A DNA stretch of 5,141 bases, taken from JBCDGZ01 sp038750655 (GTDB lineage: Bacteria; Bacteroidota; Bacteroidia; Chitinophagales; Saprospiraceae). Under the pieces are notes generated by a model that saw only the letters and a list, made by a program, of their open reading frames with translations, made no database searches and was not told where the DNA came from. Each line of letters begins with the position of its first letter. Position 1 is the first letter of the stretch. Positions 5,057 through 5,141 of this stretch are shown in pieces. The position numbers and the translations under genes are program-made. The stretch is taken from NCBI GenBank assembly GCA_038750655.1, contig JBCDGZ010000256.1, positions 1-5,141 of the forward strand, in the 5' to 3' direction.

Positions 5057-5141
5057 TTAATTCAAGTTGCGATTCACTTTTACAAGAGTCAATGCGTCAG
5101 ATATTTGAATCACCACCTCGTGGTTCACAAAATCTTCCTTA
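5057..5141 (-). CDS. Probable C-terminal end of an upstream operon gene (partial, 5' end outside window)
   Basis: One minus-strand frame is open from the right edge to a TAA at 5059-5057, giving 27 residues that end VVIQISDALTLVKVNRNLN. The other two minus frames close within 50 bases. The composition is protein-like, and the stop lies only 12 bases before the SnoaL-like ATG at 5044, the spacing expected inside an operon. I do not recognise the protein from this fragment. The alternative is a non-coding leader for the SnoaL-like gene, but no TAnnTTTG promoter box is seen here. Confidence 0.45.
   Translation of the reverse strand, partial: KEDFVNHEVVIQISDALTLVKVNRNLN

Overview
The window looks like ordinary chromosomal DNA of a free-living Bacteroidota bacterium, possibly near the Saprospiria/Lewinella group (inference). 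Supporting signs: none of the five complete genes has a Shine-Dalgarno sequence, all five have A at position -3 before the ATG, candidate promoters match the Bacteroidota -7 box TAnnTTTG, and the exported proteins (a short-signal beta-barrel ending in tyrosine and a lipoprotein) are of Bacteroidota style.

Layout. 1-268: the possible 3' tail of a plus-strand gene that enters from the left, a strong hairpin that could end it, and a terminator serving the minus-strand gene to the right. 269-1255 (-): GC-rich nitronate monooxygenase/2-nitropropane dioxygenase-family flavoenzyme. 1256-1419: divergent promoter region. 1420-2178 (+): DUF481-like outer-membrane beta-barrel. 2193-3350 (-): lipoprotein with an HEFGH zinc-protease-like motif, probably DUF4932, facing the barrel gene tail to tail across 14 bases. 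3351-3599: intergenic region with short repeats and promoter-like boxes. 3600-4613 (-): luciferase-like (LLM) flavin oxidoreductase. 4616-5044 (-): SnoaL-like NTF2-fold protein, 2 bases upstream of the LLM gene. 5057-5141 (-): probable C-terminal end of another gene in the same operon.

How the genes may work together. The LLM and SnoaL-like genes are almost certainly co-transcribed, perhaps with the gene cut at the right edge, and suggest small-molecule oxidation or detoxification. The nitronate monooxygenase is a second FMN enzyme but is a separate transcription unit. The barrel and the lipoprotein are both envelope proteins, but they are convergent and need not be linked in function.

I found no CRISPR array, insertion sequence, tRNA, rRNA, toxin-antitoxin pair or recognisable defence system. 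Nothing here is convincing as an undescribed system. The best leads are the left-edge hairpin, a paired ACCTA tandem repeat at identical spacing before two start codons, the uncharacterised metalloprotease-like lipoprotein, and the base composition of the nitronate monooxygenase gene.
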